DNA of 64,000 nucleotides from assembly GCA_964614185.1 (NCBI GenBank), contig CAZTKJ010000001.1, positions 77,144 to 141,143 on the forward strand, read 5' to 3'. Each line of letters starts with the position of its first letter. Within the stretch, counting starts at the first letter, position 1. Position numbers and translations under genes: made by a program. Shown here piece by piece: positions 9,695 to 17,713 of the stretch. The notes below the pieces were generated by a model. That model saw nothing but the letters and a program-made list of their open reading frames with translations, had not been told where the DNA came from and did no database searches. Source of the stretch: Suilimivivens sp964614185 (GTDB taxonomy: Bacteria > Bacillota > Clostridia > Lachnospirales > Lachnospiraceae).

Positions 9695-10474
9695 TTATTT
9701 TAAATGCCGCCAGAACAAAAGCGGTCTTACTATATTTTTAAATGTTATCCATGCCTTAGTTATGGGATTTTCAAATTTAGGATACTGCTCATTTCTTCCC
9801 CACCATTTATGGAACACAAAGGGGGCATCTACAGGAAGCACTTCCTCCACCGGGTGTTCATGTCCAAAATACTTGGCCACCTCTACCGGCGCATAATTCA
9901 TTCCTGCCTCTTCAAACTTATGTTTATTCATACAGCACAGGAAAATATCTTCATTGAAAAATCCTTCTTCATCCTTTTCCCACTTTAAATCTGCCTGCTT
10001 CGGAAACGCCAGAAATCTTTTGCTTCGTAAAGATACGCTGTTCCCCACTCTGCATAGGTTGCCGTATATGTCATGATAACAATGCTTCGAGCCGGGAGCC
10101 GGAACGGGCCAGGGGGACCCGATATAATCATAATCAAGAAATTCCTCCCGCCATTTCTCGGGATGCACCACAAAGCCGTCATAATGTATCAGAAGCACAT
10201 AATCAGTATTGATATAATCTGTAAGCTCATATACCATCTTATAATTGAAGCAGTCAATATCCGTAAGTTTGGATGTATGCTTATAAGTAATTCCCCGGGG
10301 CAGGAAAAAAGGCTTTCTATGAGTGATCAGCACCACTTCTCCAAATTCTATGCCCTGCATACTATACTGAAGGGCTTTTATGGTTTCATATATTTTAACA
10401 CTGGTCATGGCAGCCAGCGTTACATTCGGAAGTTTCAGTTTCTGACCCTTTCTAAAGGAAGTACCCTCTCCCAT
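9695..10474 (-). CDS. DUF5672 family protein, probable glycosyltransferase
   Basis: A 259-residue soluble protein resembling DUF5672, often found in polysaccharide loci. Visible features are LPNVTLAAMTSV near the N-terminus, LLIHYDGFV with an H-x-D-like site around residues 97-99, a YIGSPWP loop, GNSVSLRS, and NEDIFLCC around residue 174. The order of an acidic nucleotide site and a downstream N-E-D suggests a GT-A fold transferase, but this is inference; no activity is established from sequence. The start has AGGA six bases upstream. It lies between the GT17 and a GT11-like gene. Confidence 0.72.
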   Translation of the reverse strand: MGEGTSFRKGQKLKLPNVTLAAMTSVKIYETIKALQYSMQGIEFGEVVLITHRKPFFLPRGITYKHTSKLTDIDCFNYKMVYELTDYINTDYVLLIHYDGFVVHPEKWREEFLDYDYIGSPWPVPAPGSKHCYHDIYGNLCRVGNSVSLRSKRFLAFPKQADLKWEKDEEGFFNEDIFLCCMNKHKFEEAGMNYAPVEVAKYFGHEHPVEEVLPVDAPFVFHKWWGRNEQYPKFENPITKAWITFKNIVRPLLFWRHLK

Positions 10475-10483
10475 TTTCTATCC

Positions 10484-11512
10484 TCACTGTTTCTTAAGTT
10501 TTCTGATCAATGCTCTCTGTATCTTTTTCAAATAAAACCAGCCATAGATGCCTTTGCTTTGGATTACCTGAAGGAAATGCCTGATTTTTCCGGGACGTAC
10601 ATTCCTGCGGGCATATTTTTTTGACTTTTTCTTATATTTCTGAAGTTCCTTCCGGCACTCATCTGCATTAAACAGTCTGCCTTTTCTGTCCATGTAATGA
10701 TAAAGGCTGTAAATATTCTGCTCTGAGGCCCAATAGCCGTCTGAAACATTGTGCCGCGCCCAGTATTTAGGCGCAATGGCAAATTTCAGCGTCTCACTGG
10801 TATGGGCCGGCAGACAGGAAAAGGAAGAATTGGACAGCAGCAGATAATGAGCATTTTTTAAAGTTACATAATCCTTTCCCATATCAAAATGGTGTGCTTC
10901 GATTCCCGGCAGCATTTTCCTTGCCGCTTCCACATCATCCGTAACGATCATAAATTCCATATCCGGACGAATTTTTTTCATTTCCCGGATACCGTGTATC
11001 CAATATTTCTTATCAATGAACAATTCGGGACTGCCGGTATACTCCCCGCCCCGCATATTGATAATGCACAGATTTTCCCGGCTGTATTCATAGGAATCAT
11101 ACTCAGGTTTTACATGAAGCCATTGCTTTACCTTATCTATATACTTAATAAAGTAAGATTCATCCTGCATATTTCCATAGATTAATGTATTGTCCTCTAC
11201 ATGATGAATCCCTTCATCCCTTCCGCTGACGTAACATCCATGCTCTATATCATGTCTGGAATTGCCTGTAAAAAGTCTGGTGTCATCATCATCATATCTT
11301 TTAAAATTTTTCTTTTCTTCCTGAGTAATCACATGACCAAGGTCCATATCCATAAAATACATACCGCGGTCACTATGGATATTCACAGCAAAGACCTCCT
11401 GTCCTGCGGTGCCGAACTCGTATCCGTTTTCCTCTGCAATGGCCCTTGCCGTTACATAACAGAACAGCTGGTTTCCCAGTCCCTGTCCCTTTATAAATTC
11501 TGTTCCTATCAT
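10484..11512 (-). CDS. GT11-like (alpha-1,2-fucosyltransferase-like) protein, divergent
   Basis: A 342-residue protein that keeps the outline of GT11 fucosyltransferases but has drifted. GLGNQLF (residues 11-17) matches the first family motif and SNSSFS (227-232) the last. The central donor-binding motif, usually H-x-R-R-G-D-Y, reads NMRGGEY (152-158), so the His is replaced by Asn. The C-terminus is long and very basic (Lys/Arg-rich from about 285), which could bind membrane phospholipid. It may be a fucosyltransferase with a different donor or a related GT-B enzyme. It ends 9 bases before the DUF5672 gene. Confidence 0.7.
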   Translation of the reverse strand: MIGTEFIKGQGLGNQLFCYVTARAIAEENGYEFGTAGQEVFAVNIHSDRGMYFMDMDLGHVITQEEKKNFKRYDDDDTRLFTGNSRHDIEHGCYVSGRDEGIHHVEDNTLIYGNMQDESYFIKYIDKVKQWLHVKPEYDSYEYSRENLCIINMRGGEYTGSPELFIDKKYWIHGIREMKKIRPDMEFMIVTDDVEAARKMLPGIEAHHFDMGKDYVTLKNAHYLLLSNSSFSCLPAHTSETLKFAIAPKYWARHNVSDGYWASEQNIYSLYHYMDRKGRLFNADECRKELQKYKKKSKKYARRNVRPGKIRHFLQVIQSKGIYGWFYLKKIQRALIRKLKKQ

Positions 11513-11529
11513 ATGAATGCCTGTACCTC

Positions 11530-13293
11530 TTATAAACTGGTTTCCACTAATTTTTCATTTTCCACTTTGTAGATCAGATCACATTTTTCAATGGTATTTA
11601 AGCGGTGTGCAATAATGACCATGGTTTTTCTGCCATGGAAGCTGTTGACCGCTTCCATCACAGCTGCTTCCGTATCATTATCAAGGGCAGAGGTTGCCTC
11701 ATCAAATACCAGTATCTCCGGATCATTATAAAGCGCTCTGGCAATTCCTATACGCTGTCTTTGCCCGCCGGAAAGCCGCACGCCCCTGTCACCGATGGTA
11801 GTGTCTAACCCCTCCGGCAATTCTTCCACAAAAGTTTTTAGCTGGGCTTCTTCCAGTACCTCCCAAACCCTCTCATCGTCAATCCTGTCTGCATCAATAC
11901 CAAATGCAATATTGTCACGAATAGATTCGTCTACCAGATAAATAGTCTGGGGAATGTAACCGATCTGAGCCAGCCAGGACTCATAATTCTTAAAAATATC
12001 AACACCGTCACAGGTGATTTCCCCCTCCTGTGCATGTAAAAGTCCCAAAAGCACATCTACAATTGTAGATTTACCGGCGCCGGAAGCCCCGATAATTCCT
12101 ACGGATTTACCTTTAGGCACGATCATATGAGCATCCTTAAAAATATTTTTATCAGAATCAGGATAGTGGAAGCTGATATGGTTTAATTCGATCTTATCTT
12201 CCAGTTTCAGCTTCTCTATCTGGGAATTCGCCTTTCGCTCTGCCAGCATGGCATCTGTTTTCATACCTTCCTGCAGATTTTCATAGACAAAATCAAGGCT
12301 GGGCTGTGTATAGGCAATCTCCGTAATGTACGTATTAATTCTGTTTACACTGGGAAGCACCCTGACAGCTGCCACGGCAAATGCGGATATGGTAGTTGCG
12401 ATCACTGTTATATCCCCGCCGCCATTGATATAAACAGCAATAAATGCCAGCATACTGACAATAAATACCGTTTCGATCAGAAGCCTTGGCGTATTGTTCA
12501 GTACTGCATAGTTTCTTGCCACGTCTGCCCCTGTTTTTCCTGTTTCATAATAATTCCTCACAAAAAATTCTTCCCGGTTTAAGACTTTTACATCCTTTAA
12601 TCCATAAGTTGCCTGAATGCGCCATTTGGCAATTCTGGACTGAATAGCCTGGTTTTTTGCCCCAATTTTATTGAGTTTCGGCTTAAACACTTTGACTATG
12701 AACAATGTCAGGATTCCAAATACCACAATAATGAACAGCGTCATAACTACATCATTAAAAAGCAGCACCATAAAGATCAAAAGGGAAACCACAGCTTCAC
12801 TGACAAGCTGCAGCATAGCCAGAATAAGGGAAAATGTCTGAGGAATATCACTGTCCGTAATACGAAAGACCGTAGGGATATCTGCTCCCAGATATTTTTC
12901 ATAAGGACGGTTTAAAAACTCTGCCATTACACGGCTGATCATTTTATTTCTGTTTTGAGTGATGAATGAATTCTGTTTATATGTTAAGAACAGAATATAA
13001 ACATTTTTAATGATGTAAATTGCCATCATGCCAAGCAGAAGCACCATGATGATCTGTTTGATGGTTACAATATGAAAAAACATGCAAAGTTTGTAAAGGA
13101 AATCGTTGCTATTGATGTATTCCTGCACATCCTCCGGCGAAAGAAGTGCCTTTACCACCGGGATCATAGCGCCTACTCCCAATGTTTCCAGAATACCGCC
13201 CACAAAAATCATAACGCCTAATAAAACCAGCTGCATTTTCTGCTTTCTGTCAAAAATATATCTGATTTTATCGAATAAAGTTACTTTTTTCAT
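11530..13293 (-). CDS. ABC exporter, fused permease and ATPase (PglK/MsbA type)
   Basis: A 587-residue half-transporter with six N-terminal membrane helices and a C-terminal ATPase. Walker A is GASGAGKST at about 402-410, the ABC signature LSGGQ starts at 507, Walker B is ILVFDEAT at 527-534, and the switch His lies in IIAHRL. The layout matches lipid-linked oligosaccharide flippases such as PglK and lipid A exporters. It is clearly paralogous to the exporter at 50435-52192: both share ETLGV in helix 1, NRPYE/QRPYE in the intracellular loop, and nearly the same last 80 residues. It works as a homodimer or, possibly, as a heterodimer with that paralogue. The start overlaps the upstream gene by 26 bases. 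Confidence 0.88.
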   Translation of the reverse strand: MKKVTLFDKIRYIFDRKQKMQLVLLGVMIFVGGILETLGVGAMIPVVKALLSPEDVQEYINSNDFLYKLCMFFHIVTIKQIIMVLLLGMMAIYIIKNVYILFLTYKQNSFITQNRNKMISRVMAEFLNRPYEKYLGADIPTVFRITDSDIPQTFSLILAMLQLVSEAVVSLLIFMVLLFNDVVMTLFIIVVFGILTLFIVKVFKPKLNKIGAKNQAIQSRIAKWRIQATYGLKDVKVLNREEFFVRNYYETGKTGADVARNYAVLNNTPRLLIETVFIVSMLAFIAVYINGGGDITVIATTISAFAVAAVRVLPSVNRINTYITEIAYTQPSLDFVYENLQEGMKTDAMLAERKANSQIEKLKLEDKIELNHISFHYPDSDKNIFKDAHMIVPKGKSVGIIGASGAGKSTIVDVLLGLLHAQEGEITCDGVDIFKNYESWLAQIGYIPQTIYLVDESIRDNIAFGIDADRIDDERVWEVLEEAQLKTFVEELPEGLDTTIGDRGVRLSGGQRQRIGIARALYNDPEILVFDEATSALDNDTEAAVMEAVNSFHGRKTMVIIAHRLNTIEKCDLIYKVENEKLVETSL

Positions 13294-14569
13294 AAAACAT
13301 ATCGTCCCTTTTCTTTTCTGTAAGCTGCAATATCATACAAATTCCCGCAAATGCACTGATAGAAATCAACCTGTGGGTAAACCAATAGTGAACATAAGAA
13401 TATCCATTTCCAAGTATGATCCATATAGCAGGAGGAAACAGCGTCATTAAAAAATACGGCAGCATCTGCACTATATTATCTCTTGAAATGTTCTTATATC
13501 CTCGTATCAGGTAAAAAGCAATCAACAATAGCAGCGAAACCAGCAGTAACAAATAGGGCCATTTGAAATAAACATTCATATTTTTTAACAGCCTGTCCCA
13601 GGTGGACGGATTTTCCATTTCCCATGTGGCATGGTCTGAGGTATAGCGTTTGGCCTGTTCTATGGCTTCTGCAAAATAATTGAATCCTGTGATCATCCAT
13701 GAAAGAATCCATTTCCCAACCCACATTGTTCCATATCCCAACAGCCACATAATACCGTAAGCAAATTCTTTCTTTACCTTTTCCATGGCAGTTTCTTCAC
13801 TAAGGAGCAGATAAACGGTCATAGGAATTCCAAACCCGATCATAGGAAAAGAAAGCTCGTTAAAATAAACAAAGAAAATACCGTTTATCAGGAAAAAGAA
13901 ACAATACCTCCATCCCTCACACAGCTTTTCATGGTGAAACAGCATATATGCCGTAAATGCAAGCATCAGAATATACTCAACAGAAAAACAAAAACATATG
14001 ATCATGGAAACCGGATTCAATAGAATCACTGATAAAAACAGTCCTATCAGCGGTTTTACCATTTCCCTTTTTACCATTCCCACAATCACCAGAAATAAAA
14101 GGCCCATCTGTAGTATCATAGAGATCATTCTGATATCCGCCAGATCAAACAAAAGCAGCATAGGTTTCAAAAAAATAAGACTGCCATGCCAGTATCTTCC
14201 GTAAAAAACTTCGTGCGTCTCTCCTTCTTTCCCGGCTGCCAGAAGAACTACAGATTGTTCGTTATTATCCTCTCCGTATAAAATCCGGGGAGCATTCATG
14301 GCATCCTGCAGTAAGTGGCCGGATCCCGGATAGATGGCATTTAAAATTAGAGAAGCATCCGTATAAGTGTCTGCCTGAGCATTTTTATATCCCTTAGCCC
14401 ATTGAAAATAGCCGCCTTCTGATGAAACCTGTTCTGCTGATTCTGCCACATTCTGCCTCATTTGCTCAGTAGGAAGGCAGTAGGCAAGCAAAAGCAGTAC
14501 AAAGCCTGTCAATATGGAAACCAACAGGCATATACATACCCAAACCGCAAACTTGTACTTTTCTCTCAT
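13268..14569 (-). CDS. Polytopic membrane protein of unknown function
   Basis: A 433-residue integral membrane protein that I cannot assign to a named family. One N-terminal helix (about 8-31) is followed by a roughly 100-residue outer region, with NAIYPGSGHLLQDAMN and later YGRYWHGSLIFLKP, and then about eight more helices ending in a charged cytoplasmic tail. Size and topology recall GT-C glycosyltransferases or O-antigen polymerases, but no signature was recognised. A good promoter lies directly upstream (14603-14632), so it may be the first gene of a transcription unit. Its 3' end overlaps the ABC exporter, pointing to a shared job in export or assembly; this is inference. Confidence 0.65.
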   Translation of the reverse strand: MREKYKFAVWVCICLLVSILTGFVLLLLAYCLPTEQMRQNVAESAEQVSSEGGYFQWAKGYKNAQADTYTDASLILNAIYPGSGHLLQDAMNAPRILYGEDNNEQSVVLLAAGKEGETHEVFYGRYWHGSLIFLKPMLLLFDLADIRMISMILQMGLLFLVIVGMVKREMVKPLIGLFLSVILLNPVSMIICFCFSVEYILMLAFTAYMLFHHEKLCEGWRYCFFFLINGIFFVYFNELSFPMIGFGIPMTVYLLLSEETAMEKVKKEFAYGIMWLLGYGTMWVGKWILSWMITGFNYFAEAIEQAKRYTSDHATWEMENPSTWDRLLKNMNVYFKWPYLLLLVSLLLLIAFYLIRGYKNISRDNIVQMLPYFLMTLFPPAIWIILGNGYSYVHYWFTHRLISISAFAGICMILQLTEKKRDDMFYEKSNFIR

Positions 14570-14602
14570 ATATTCTTGTTTCCTTTAAACATAATTATAA
14601 AA

Positions 14603-14632
14603 ATTATACCATATATTACCTGATATAAGCAA
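14603..14632 (-). promoter_or_regulatory. Sigma-A type promoter
   Basis: On the minus strand there is TTGCTT (complement of 14627-14632), an 18-base spacer, and a perfect TATAAT (complement of 14603-14608), about 34 bases before the ATG of the unknown membrane protein gene. It sits in the 72-base AT-rich gap after the GT2 gene, so it gives the downstream part of the minus-strand locus its own start of transcription. Confidence 0.65.
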
Positions 14633-14641
14633 ACTTTATAC

Positions 14642-15649
14642 TTACTGACGTAAGGGAATGATCATCCTCTCATATAACCTTACTGTATAATAATACATTC
14701 CGGGATTCAAAAGAAATAATTTCATTCTGGCTCTGTCTCCTACTGCCACATAATCATCTCTGTAAATATCCCGGATACTACTTTTTTCACTTCGCAGCAT
14801 CTTAGAAAGTTTATCTCCCGATGATTTCATTTTCTTGTTCCGAAAATCCATATAATAAAACAACATTCTCCTGTAGAATTGATAAGATGCTTTTCTGGAC
14901 AATTCCGTAAATCCCTTATGGAAAAGAAAATCAATCTGTTCCTTCCAAAAGGGAATTTCATCCTGAAAGCGCCTTTCTGAAAGACCACTGCTCATAATGC
15001 TGCCTTCTCTGCTGATTCTGTAATTATAATAAGGCGTATCCAGAAAAACACATTGAGACGCAGCCACAAACGCCATAGTGGTATACATAATGTCTTCTGA
15101 TTTACGCCCTTCCCTGAAAAGAATATTCTGAACAACTTCTTTCTTAAAAAGCTTGCTCCATACAGAATTATAAATATGATATTGCTGATGACCGCTGATA
15201 TAAATTTCTAAAGCCTCTTCTCTGCTAAGTTCCAGTATATTACCTGTAGGATGAATCTCATCCGCTCCTTCTCCGATCTGACGGTAGGTACAAATGGCAA
15301 TTTCCGCATCTTTTTCAAGGCATGCCTTCAGCATAGCCCCATACATATCAGGTTCAATCCAATCATCTCCGTCCACATAACCGATATAATCTCCTCCTGC
15401 CAGAGCAAGTCCTGCATTTCTGGCTGCCGACAGACCTTTATTTTTCTGATGGATTACTAAAATATTGCCATACTTTTCCCCATAAGAATCACAAATTTCC
15501 GGAGTTGTGTCTGTGGAACCATCATCTACCACAATTATTTGAAGTTCCTTATAGGTCTGCGCCACCAGACTGTCAAGACAATAAGGCAGATATTCCTCAA
15601 TATTATAAGCTGCTACAATTACAGATATCAGATAGTTACTCTTTGTCAT
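14642..15649 (-). CDS. GT2 family glycosyltransferase
   Basis: A 335-residue family 2 glycosyltransferase. The N-terminal GT-A domain is complete: SVIVAAYNIEEYLPYCL, VDDGSTDTTPEIC, and YVDGDDWIEP as the metal site. ARKSED-type acceptor residues appear as GRKSEDIMY in the middle. The C-terminal region is helical with an amphipathic, aromatic-rich end that may sit on the membrane. The ATG start lies within the last bases of the upstream GT11 gene (14-base overlap), so the two are coupled. Donor and acceptor are unknown. Confidence 0.88.
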   Translation of the reverse strand: MTKSNYLISVIVAAYNIEEYLPYCLDSLVAQTYKELQIIVVDDGSTDTTPEICDSYGEKYGNILVIHQKNKGLSAARNAGLALAGGDYIGYVDGDDWIEPDMYGAMLKACLEKDAEIAICTYRQIGEGADEIHPTGNILELSREEALEIYISGHQQYHIYNSVWSKLFKKEVVQNILFREGRKSEDIMYTTMAFVAASQCVFLDTPYYNYRISREGSIMSSGLSERRFQDEIPFWKEQIDFLFHKGFTELSRKASYQFYRRMLFYYMDFRNKKMKSSGDKLSKMLRSEKSSIRDIYRDDYVAVGDRARMKLFLLNPGMYYYTVRLYERMIIPLRQ

Positions 15650-16553
15650 TTTGGATCACTTCTCCTTTTGAAGAGATACGGATCATCTCCGATGTATAAA
15701 TATCCCTGCAGTCCTGATTATTAAACCATCTTGCAGGCGCAATTACCATCTTATCTTTTGAAGGATTTAAATACGCTCCCCACCAGCTGAAGCTGGAGTT
15801 GGCAATAATATGATGATCGCATCTGCTCATCAGATACATATCCAGATATCCTGTCTCCTCCGTGCTCCCTGAAATAAGTACAAAGTCTTCTTCCTGAAAA
15901 TGATCTTTTATCCATTCTTTCGTCCATGCTTCATCATTACTGAATACGAAAAACACTGCCTGGGGATATGTTTCCTTTATCAGCCTGACAGCGCTACTAT
16001 AATATTCATCCGTGCAGTTTCCTCCATAAATTTCACTGCCGGTAAGATAATCTCCCCGCCTGATATGAATACTTACGGCAAGACTTTCCTCTATCTGCTG
16101 TTTGTAAGACCATACTTGGGTTTTCCTGTCTTCCGGTATTTTTTCAAAAATAACCGGCCGAAATACAAAGGCTTCTCTTACTTCTCTTTCTATCTTCTTA
16201 AAATAGTCTTCACATTGAAAATAGCCTGTCAGATAGGATGGTTCCCTCTCCAGTACTTTCTCATCATAATTACAGTCCTTCTCATGATACTCCAAGGATT
16301 TCCTGCCAAACAGTTTTCTCCTGATCCTGTCCTTTAACGTTACAGATCCATCTGTAATCTCATTCACTTCTTCCCGGGAAGCCTTGGGATAACTGATGCC
16401 AAAGCACCAAAGCATAATGGGTCTGGCATTATCCAGTGCATACTCGCTAAAGTCATCAAATTTCACTTCTCTTCCCATAGAAAGAAGTTTCAGATACAGG
16501 GCATACTGGAACATCTGATTTCCCATGCCCCCTGTCATTCTAATTATATTCAT
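15636..16553 (-). CDS. GT11 alpha-1,2-fucosyltransferase
   Basis: A 305-residue protein with all the hallmark motifs of GT11 fucosyltransferases: GGMGNQMFQYALY at the N-terminus, the donor-binding HIRRGDY at residues 163-169, CTDEYY just after, and ANSSFSWWGA at 251-260. Such enzymes transfer L-fucose from GDP-fucose, usually to O-2 of a galactose. No GDP-fucose synthesis genes (gmd, fcl) are in the window, so the donor must be made elsewhere. It is a close tandem paralogue of the next upstream gene, which has a degenerate donor motif. Confidence 0.88.
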   Translation of the reverse strand: MNIIRMTGGMGNQMFQYALYLKLLSMGREVKFDDFSEYALDNARPIMLWCFGISYPKASREEVNEITDGSVTLKDRIRRKLFGRKSLEYHEKDCNYDEKVLEREPSYLTGYFQCEDYFKKIEREVREAFVFRPVIFEKIPEDRKTQVWSYKQQIEESLAVSIHIRRGDYLTGSEIYGGNCTDEYYSSAVRLIKETYPQAVFFVFSNDEAWTKEWIKDHFQEEDFVLISGSTEETGYLDMYLMSRCDHHIIANSSFSWWGAYLNPSKDKMVIAPARWFNNQDCRDIYTSEMIRISSKGEVIQNDKE

Positions 16554-16588
16554 GCCCTTCCATCTACCTCATGTTTCGTCGTATATGT

Positions 16589-17545
16589 TCATTCCAAAGT
16601 ACGGTTTACATTGCCTTCGGAATCAATGAGCGTCATACCCGGTACATAAATATCATTGCTTTCCGTATCATTTTTCCATCTGTCAGGCGCTATTACGATC
16701 TTATCAGGATTATTATTGAGCCATGATGACCACCAGCTGAAACTGGAATTACTGATAATATTATGCTTACATTTACTCATAAGCAGCATGTCCAAATAGC
16801 CGGTATACTCTGTATTTGCCTCCACCATAACAAAGTTCTGCCTGAGCCTTTCAATGTCGACCTTGCTCATTTTCTCCTGGATCTGACTGTTTACCAGATC
16901 ATCCACCCAGTTCTTTACCCACTTAGGTTCATTGCTGAATATATAAAACTTTGCATCCGGCACTTTATCAAGCATAAAGCGCACTGCTCCTTCATAATAT
17001 TTTCCCGTACAAATTCCTTCAAAAAGCTCGCTGTCTGTACGGGAATCGCTGCGGTACATATGAAGTCCCACTGCCTCGCAGCTTTCAATCCCTTCAAGAC
17101 ACTGCTTCGTTACCTGATATAATTTTTCCGGCAAATGCATATTCTCAAGATCCGAAAATTGGTAAAGAGCCTTGATTTCGTCTTTAATATCTTCAAAATA
17201 TTTTTCACTTTGAAAGCTTCCCTTTAAATACATGGAATCGAATTCAAGCACCTTTGGGTCAAAAAAACCCTGTTCTTCATACTCAATTGCCGCTCTTCCG
17301 AAGATTTTACGTTTTAACCTTTTTCTAAGTTCCATGGAACCGTCCGTAAAGGCCGTAATCTCATCCCATGTGGCTCTGGGATAAGTAATGCTGAACACGG
17401 ACAGCATGATAGGACGGGCTTTTTCCTTTCGATATTCATTGATATCATCAAATTTTACTTCTTTTCCCTGAGAAGTAAGCTTTTTGTACAATGCATATTG
17501 AAACATCTGGTTGCCCAGACCGCCGGACATCCTGATTATATTCAT
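16589..17545 (-). CDS. GT11 family glycosyltransferase with altered donor motif
   Basis: A 318-residue GT11 protein closely resembling its downstream neighbour (MNIIRMSGGLGNQMFQYALY at the start; SNSSFSWWSSW near the end). The central H-x-R-R-G-D-Y motif is changed to HMYRSDS (162-168): the first Arg, the Gly and the final Tyr are lost while the second Arg and the Asp remain. The C-terminal half also has an insertion (around VNSQIQEKMSKVDIERLRQ) relative to the neighbour. The start is the ATG at 17543-17545, six bases after AGAGGTG; a GTG 9 bases upstream is less likely. It may be inactive, or may use another donor. It is the first gene of a minus-strand unit from the promoter at 17581-17609. 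Confidence 0.8.
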   Translation of the reverse strand: MNIIRMSGGLGNQMFQYALYKKLTSQGKEVKFDDINEYRKEKARPIMLSVFSITYPRATWDEITAFTDGSMELRKRLKRKIFGRAAIEYEEQGFFDPKVLEFDSMYLKGSFQSEKYFEDIKDEIKALYQFSDLENMHLPEKLYQVTKQCLEGIESCEAVGLHMYRSDSRTDSELFEGICTGKYYEGAVRFMLDKVPDAKFYIFSNEPKWVKNWVDDLVNSQIQEKMSKVDIERLRQNFVMVEANTEYTGYLDMLLMSKCKHNIISNSSFSWWSSWLNNNPDKIVIAPDRWKNDTESNDIYVPGMTLIDSEGNVNRTLE

Positions 17546-17580
17546 AGTCTGCACCTCTTATCTAGTATACTTAACTAATA

Positions 17581-17609
17581 ATTTTATCATATTTTCCTTA
17601 CCCTCACAA
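17581..17609 (-). promoter_or_regulatory. Sigma-A type promoter for the GT11 unit
   Basis: Minus strand: TTGTGA (complement of 17604-17609), a 17-base spacer, TAAAAT (complement of 17581-17586), about 35 bases before the ATG of the GT11 gene. It diverges from the promoter at 17634-17662, which drives the opposite strand. Confidence 0.6.
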
Positions 17610-17633
17610 GTAACAGTTCCCTTTAAAAATATA

Positions 17634-17662
17634 TTGCCAAACGTTAGGCAGTGACTTATAAT
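17634..17662 (+). promoter_or_regulatory. Sigma-A type promoter for the O-acetylation pair
   Basis: TTGCCA at 17634-17639, a 17-base spacer and TATAAT at 17657-17662, giving a leader of roughly 45 bases before the ATG at 17714. This is a near-consensus promoter in the divergent gap between the GT11 and MBOAT genes. Confidence 0.7.
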
Positions 17663-17713
17663 AACATTGATTTTCATAAAAAGCAGTTTCCCAAAATCCA
17701 AGAGGAAAAATTC

